Made by a program: the position numbers and the translations under genes
Notes under the pieces: generated by a model
What the model saw: the letters and a program-made list of their open reading frames with translations, nothing else
The model's database searches: none
What the model was told of the DNA's origin: nothing
Shown here: one piece after another, positions 61,634 through 64,000 of the stretch
How the letters are laid out: each line of letters opens with the position of its first letter
Numbering within the stretch: the first letter of the stretch is position 1
Origin: Pseudomonadota bacterium
GTDB taxonomy: Bacteria > Desulfobacterota > Desulfobacteria > Desulfobacterales > RPRI01
Length of the DNA: 64,000 nt
Assembly (NCBI GenBank): GCA_018817425.1
Contig: JAHITX010000058.1
Span: forward strand, 1 to 64,000
Direction: 5' to 3'

Positions 61634-63181
61634 TCACTTTTTCATAAAACGATCCTTTAGCTCCCATTTCTGTATTTTTCCGGTATGCGTTAAAGGCATA
61701 CTATCTATAAAATCAACGGACTTTGGAGCCTTATAACGAGCCAGGTTGTCTTTGCATAGCTTTATTATTTCATCTTCCGTAGCTTTTTTGCCTTCTTTTA
61801 AAACGATTACCGCTTTTACTGCTTCACCCCACTCAGGGTCCGGCACCCCGATTACTGCTACAATTTCAACGGCAGGATGTTTGTAGATTATATCTTCTAC
61901 CTGCTTTGGCGTAATATTTTCTCCTCCGCTTATAATAATATCTTTCTTCCTGCCGGTGATATAGATATAATTATCTTCATCCAAATAAGCCATATCCCCT
62001 GAATGAAACCATCCATCCTTTAAAACCTTTGCCGTTTCTTCAGGATTTCCCCAATAACCCTGCATCAGATTATCACCTCTGTATAACAGTTCACCTTCTA
62101 TCCCGCTTTCAACAAATTTACCTTCATCATTAATTATTCTGATATCACAGCTTGGCATTTCCTTTCCGACCGATAACATTCTACGATTTTCTTTTTCTGT
62201 TCCATTGAGTACGTGATCTTTTGGCGGCAAAGCTGTGGCACAACCTGCCAGTTCGGTAAAACCATAAAGATGAACAAACTTATTGCCGAATTTTGGAATT
62301 GCTCTTTCTAAAATTGAAAACGGCATTGGGGCACCGCCATATATATACCAACGCACTGAAGAGTGATCATATTTATCCAAGTCAGGATAGTTCAACACCC
62401 GCAAAAGTGTAGTTAAAACAAAATGTGAAACAGCAGTAATTTTTTCTTTTTCAATAGCATTTAATATAAGATCAGGGTCAGGTCTTTTTATAAACACAAG
62501 ACTTCCGCCCATATAACTTATTGCCATATTAAACCAGAAAAACGGGATATGAAAATACGGACTAAATATCAAAAGATTGTCTTTTTCGGAAAGTTTAAAC
62601 TTGATAACAACATCTCTTGAACCTGCCAGCCAGCTTTTATGCGTCCATATTACTTCCTTGGGCATACCGGTTGTACCGCTCGTATGTATCAAGGCCGCTA
62701 TATCTTCTTCCTTAACAGCCACATCAGGCCGCTCATAAGTACTTTGAGAAATTAATGTCTCGTAATCATATGCATCATTGTTGCTTGGTTTTCCTACGGA
62801 AATAAATATTTGAACTTCTTTTACAGATGGCTTGATTGATTCCATTAACCGGCTGTATGTTTGCTCAAAAAATATTGCCTTAACACCACAACTTGTAATT
62901 AAATGGATTATCTCATCTTCAGAAAAGTGCGCATTTATGGGAATAATAATCATTGCACCCGCTGTAACTGCAAGTACTATTTCCTGCGCTTCAATCATAT
63001 TATGAGGAAACAAAAATGCAACCCTGTCTTCTTTTTTCAGCCCTAAACTTCGTAAAGCATTAGCAAGACCATATATCCTTTTTGCAACTTCTTCAAAACT
63101 TAATCTCTTATCTTCAAAACATACAGCAGTCTTTTGCGGATATCTCCAAAGATTTCTGTCAATAATATCCCCGATAACCAT
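61634..63181 (-). CDS. AMP-forming acyl-CoA ligase (class I adenylate-forming family)
   Basis: The product is 515 residues, with GGAGG before the ATG. The P-loop is LIHTSGTTGMPKEVIW, the A5-type motif is LYGFTELAGCA, the ATP motif is GWFHSGDMAYLDEDNYIYIT, the hinge is GRKKDIIISGGENI, and the C-terminal catalytic Lys is in HTGKIQKWELK. All motifs for adenylation and thioesterification are present. The overall pattern fits long- or medium-chain fatty or aromatic acyl-CoA ligases; chain specificity cannot be read. It is encoded alone. It probably serves anaerobic carboxylate degradation. Confidence 0.85.
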   Translation of the reverse strand: MVIGDIIDRNLWRYPQKTAVCFEDKRLSFEEVAKRIYGLANALRSLGLKKEDRVAFLFPHNMIEAQEIVLAVTAGAMIIIPINAHFSEDEIIHLITSCGVKAIFFEQTYSRLMESIKPSVKEVQIFISVGKPSNNDAYDYETLISQSTYERPDVAVKEEDIAALIHTSGTTGMPKEVIWTHKSWLAGSRDVVIKFKLSEKDNLLIFSPYFHIPFFWFNMAISYMGGSLVFIKRPDPDLILNAIEKEKITAVSHFVLTTLLRVLNYPDLDKYDHSSVRWYIYGGAPMPFSILERAIPKFGNKFVHLYGFTELAGCATALPPKDHVLNGTEKENRRMLSVGKEMPSCDIRIINDEGKFVESGIEGELLYRGDNLMQGYWGNPEETAKVLKDGWFHSGDMAYLDEDNYIYITGRKKDIIISGGENITPKQVEDIIYKHPAVEIVAVIGVPDPEWGEAVKAVIVLKEGKKATEDEIIKLCKDNLARYKAPKSVDFIDSMPLTHTGKIQKWELKDRFMKK

Positions 63182-63547
63182 TTTAATTTCCTCCGGCAGG
63201 TGATAAGAACATGCTTTTTATGTGAAAGATATAAGAAGATCAGCCTTGGGTGTCAAGGAAATAATTGGAAGACAATTGAAGTTAGAATATCTGATTATCA
63301 TACCGATATTATTACTATTAAGCCATACTTTATATAGAATTTCACAATTTCGCCACTGGATAGGATTAAGATCAGATCCAGGACAAGCCCTTGTCTTTGG
63401 GTAGTGTTTATGTTAATGATTTTGTAGATTAACAGGATTAATACACAGGGGACATTTATCCCTTAAATTCATGTCTAAGCCAAGCGTACATCTGTTAATT
63501 CACCGACCCTAAAAAACTGGTTCGGTCATTAAATCGTTAGGAACATC
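63182..63547. other. Intergenic region between the acyl-CoA ligase and a small exported protein
   Basis: No gene supportable. It includes a generic dispersed motif around 63420-63460 (GATTAACAGGATTAATACAC; GGGGACATTTATCCC) similar in style to 24880-24910. Confidence 0.4.
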
Positions 63548-63829
63548 ATGCAAAACTATTATCGCTTAATGCTTTTATGGGTAGTTGCTATCCTGATCGT
63601 TTCATCAATCAGCACAAATGCGTACTGTGAAACAGCTGCTGTATCATTAGATCAACCAGGCCCGGAGAGGATAGTGTGTCGTAGCGCAGGTTCAATTACT
63701 CTTCCGCGAGGAAAGTATCGAATTGAGGTATCGTTACTTGAACCAGTTACTGCTCTAAAAGGTATTCCAGCTTACTTTGGGCTTGGATCATCCTTTAAAA
63801 TCAGCCCAAATCGTGAAGACTGCCGATAA
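63548..63829 (+). CDS. Small exported protein of unknown function
   Basis: The product is 93 residues with TTAGGA before the ATG. A signal peptide (LMLLWVVAILIVSSISTNAY) is followed by a short beta-rich mature part (ERIVCRSAGSITLPRGKYRI, EVSLLEPVTALKG) with one Cys and a second near the C-terminus. No family recognised. The abrupt end could reflect truncation of a larger beta-sandwich protein. Confidence 0.5.
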   Translation: MQNYYRLMLLWVVAILIVSSISTNAYCETAAVSLDQPGPERIVCRSAGSITLPRGKYRIEVSLLEPVTALKGIPAYFGLGSSFKISPNREDCR

Positions 63830-63916
63830 TCCTTAACTTGTGATGTATCAAAAAATTGATGCGGCAGACTGGCGGTTTTGCTATAGTACCTCAACAAGCA
63901 TAGATAAAGAAAACAT

Positions 63917-64000
63917 ATGAAACAAAACGAATATACAAACCGTATTAAATCCAAAATACTCGATTGGGGTGCCGATTTAGTCGGAGTGGCTGATTTGGAA
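63917..64000 (+). CDS. QueG/epoxyqueuosine-reductase-like or related 4Fe-4S protein, N-terminus only
   Basis: Twenty-eight codons are visible before the right edge: MKQNEYTNRIKSKILDWGAD followed by LVGVADLE. The IKxKxLxxGADLVGVADLE pattern is the usual start of QueG-like and reductive-dehalogenase-like corrinoid/iron-sulfur proteins common in deltaproteobacteria. Too little is present to choose between them. Confidence 0.55.
   Translation, partial: MKQNEYTNRIKSKILDWGADLVGVADLE

Noticed and set aside
1-64000. tRNA, rRNA or prophage
   Set aside because: No tRNA-like T-loop sequences in a cloverleaf context, no rRNA stretches, and only a 40-residue integrase scrap without phage structural genes were seen by eye; a covariance search could still find a missed small RNA.

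Overview
The window looks like a chromosome segment of a strictly anaerobic, AT-rich, Gram-negative bacterium of the Desulfobacterota (deltaproteobacterial sulfate-reducer type). This is inferred from an anaerobic nickel CO dehydrogenase (cooS) with the nickel protein CooT, an oxygen-sensitive double-cubane reductase with its ATP-driven activator, DUF1302/DUF1329 envelope proteins, several TonB-dependent receptors, a CHASE-type hybrid kinase beside a YfiR protein, and a PEP-CTERM protein. No species is claimed. I found no rRNA, tRNA or CRISPR array.

Layout. 1-2.1 kb: small lipoproteins in a duplicated unit. 2.1-4.1 kb: double-cubane reductase and activator. 4.3-10.2 kb: an XRE-type regulator, the DUF1302-DUF1329 pair and a CrtI-like flavoprotein. 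10.3-15.4 kb: transposase and integrase scraps, a broken epimerase and small housekeeping genes. 15.6-23.4 kb: two divergent TonB receptor units, one with a DUF4198 protein, plus a decayed receptor. 23.4-25.2 kb: toxin-antitoxin and mobile-element debris (intact HicAB, eroded HigBA-like pair, GxxExxY fragment). 25.6-26.3 kb: DUF3842 and CooT. 26.4-36.7 kb: a ten-gene run, DUF3450, TtpC-like ExbB, ExbB, ExbD, TonB, TPR, TonB receptor, exported tetrapyrrole-methylase-like protein, DUF4198, second exported tetrapyrrole-methylase-like protein. 36.8-44.2 kb: two permeases, a NikL-like protein, a broken spermidine-synthase-like gene and a broken DUF255 gene. 44.4-46.3 kb: cooS. 47.9-52.9 kb: TonB receptor, YfiR protein, hybrid kinase. 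53-56 kb: a periplasmic lipoprotein operon. 56-59.5 kb: DUF2400 protein and ComEC. 60.4-61.4 kb: PEP-CTERM protein with a sigma-54-type promoter. 61.6-64 kb: acyl-CoA ligase and a QueG-like start.

The most interesting reading is a nickel/cobalt (or metal-tetrapyrrole) acquisition programme. Outer-membrane receptors, a dedicated TonB2/TtpC-type energiser, periplasmic DUF4198 (NikK-like) and NikL-like proteins, CooT and the nickel enzyme CooS all occur within 31 kb. Two features appear unusual: a pair of tetrapyrrole-methylase-fold proteins carrying export signals, and a family of seven related hairpins (5' arm GCCAnGAAGGC-like, T-rich tail) in the leaders of these metal-related units. Separately, a 142-bp non-coding hairpin element with 17-bp terminal inverted repeats is present in six copies. 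Three copies have perfect 4-bp target duplications, one has its empty site preserved in a duplicated sequence, and the internal stem shows compensatory changes.
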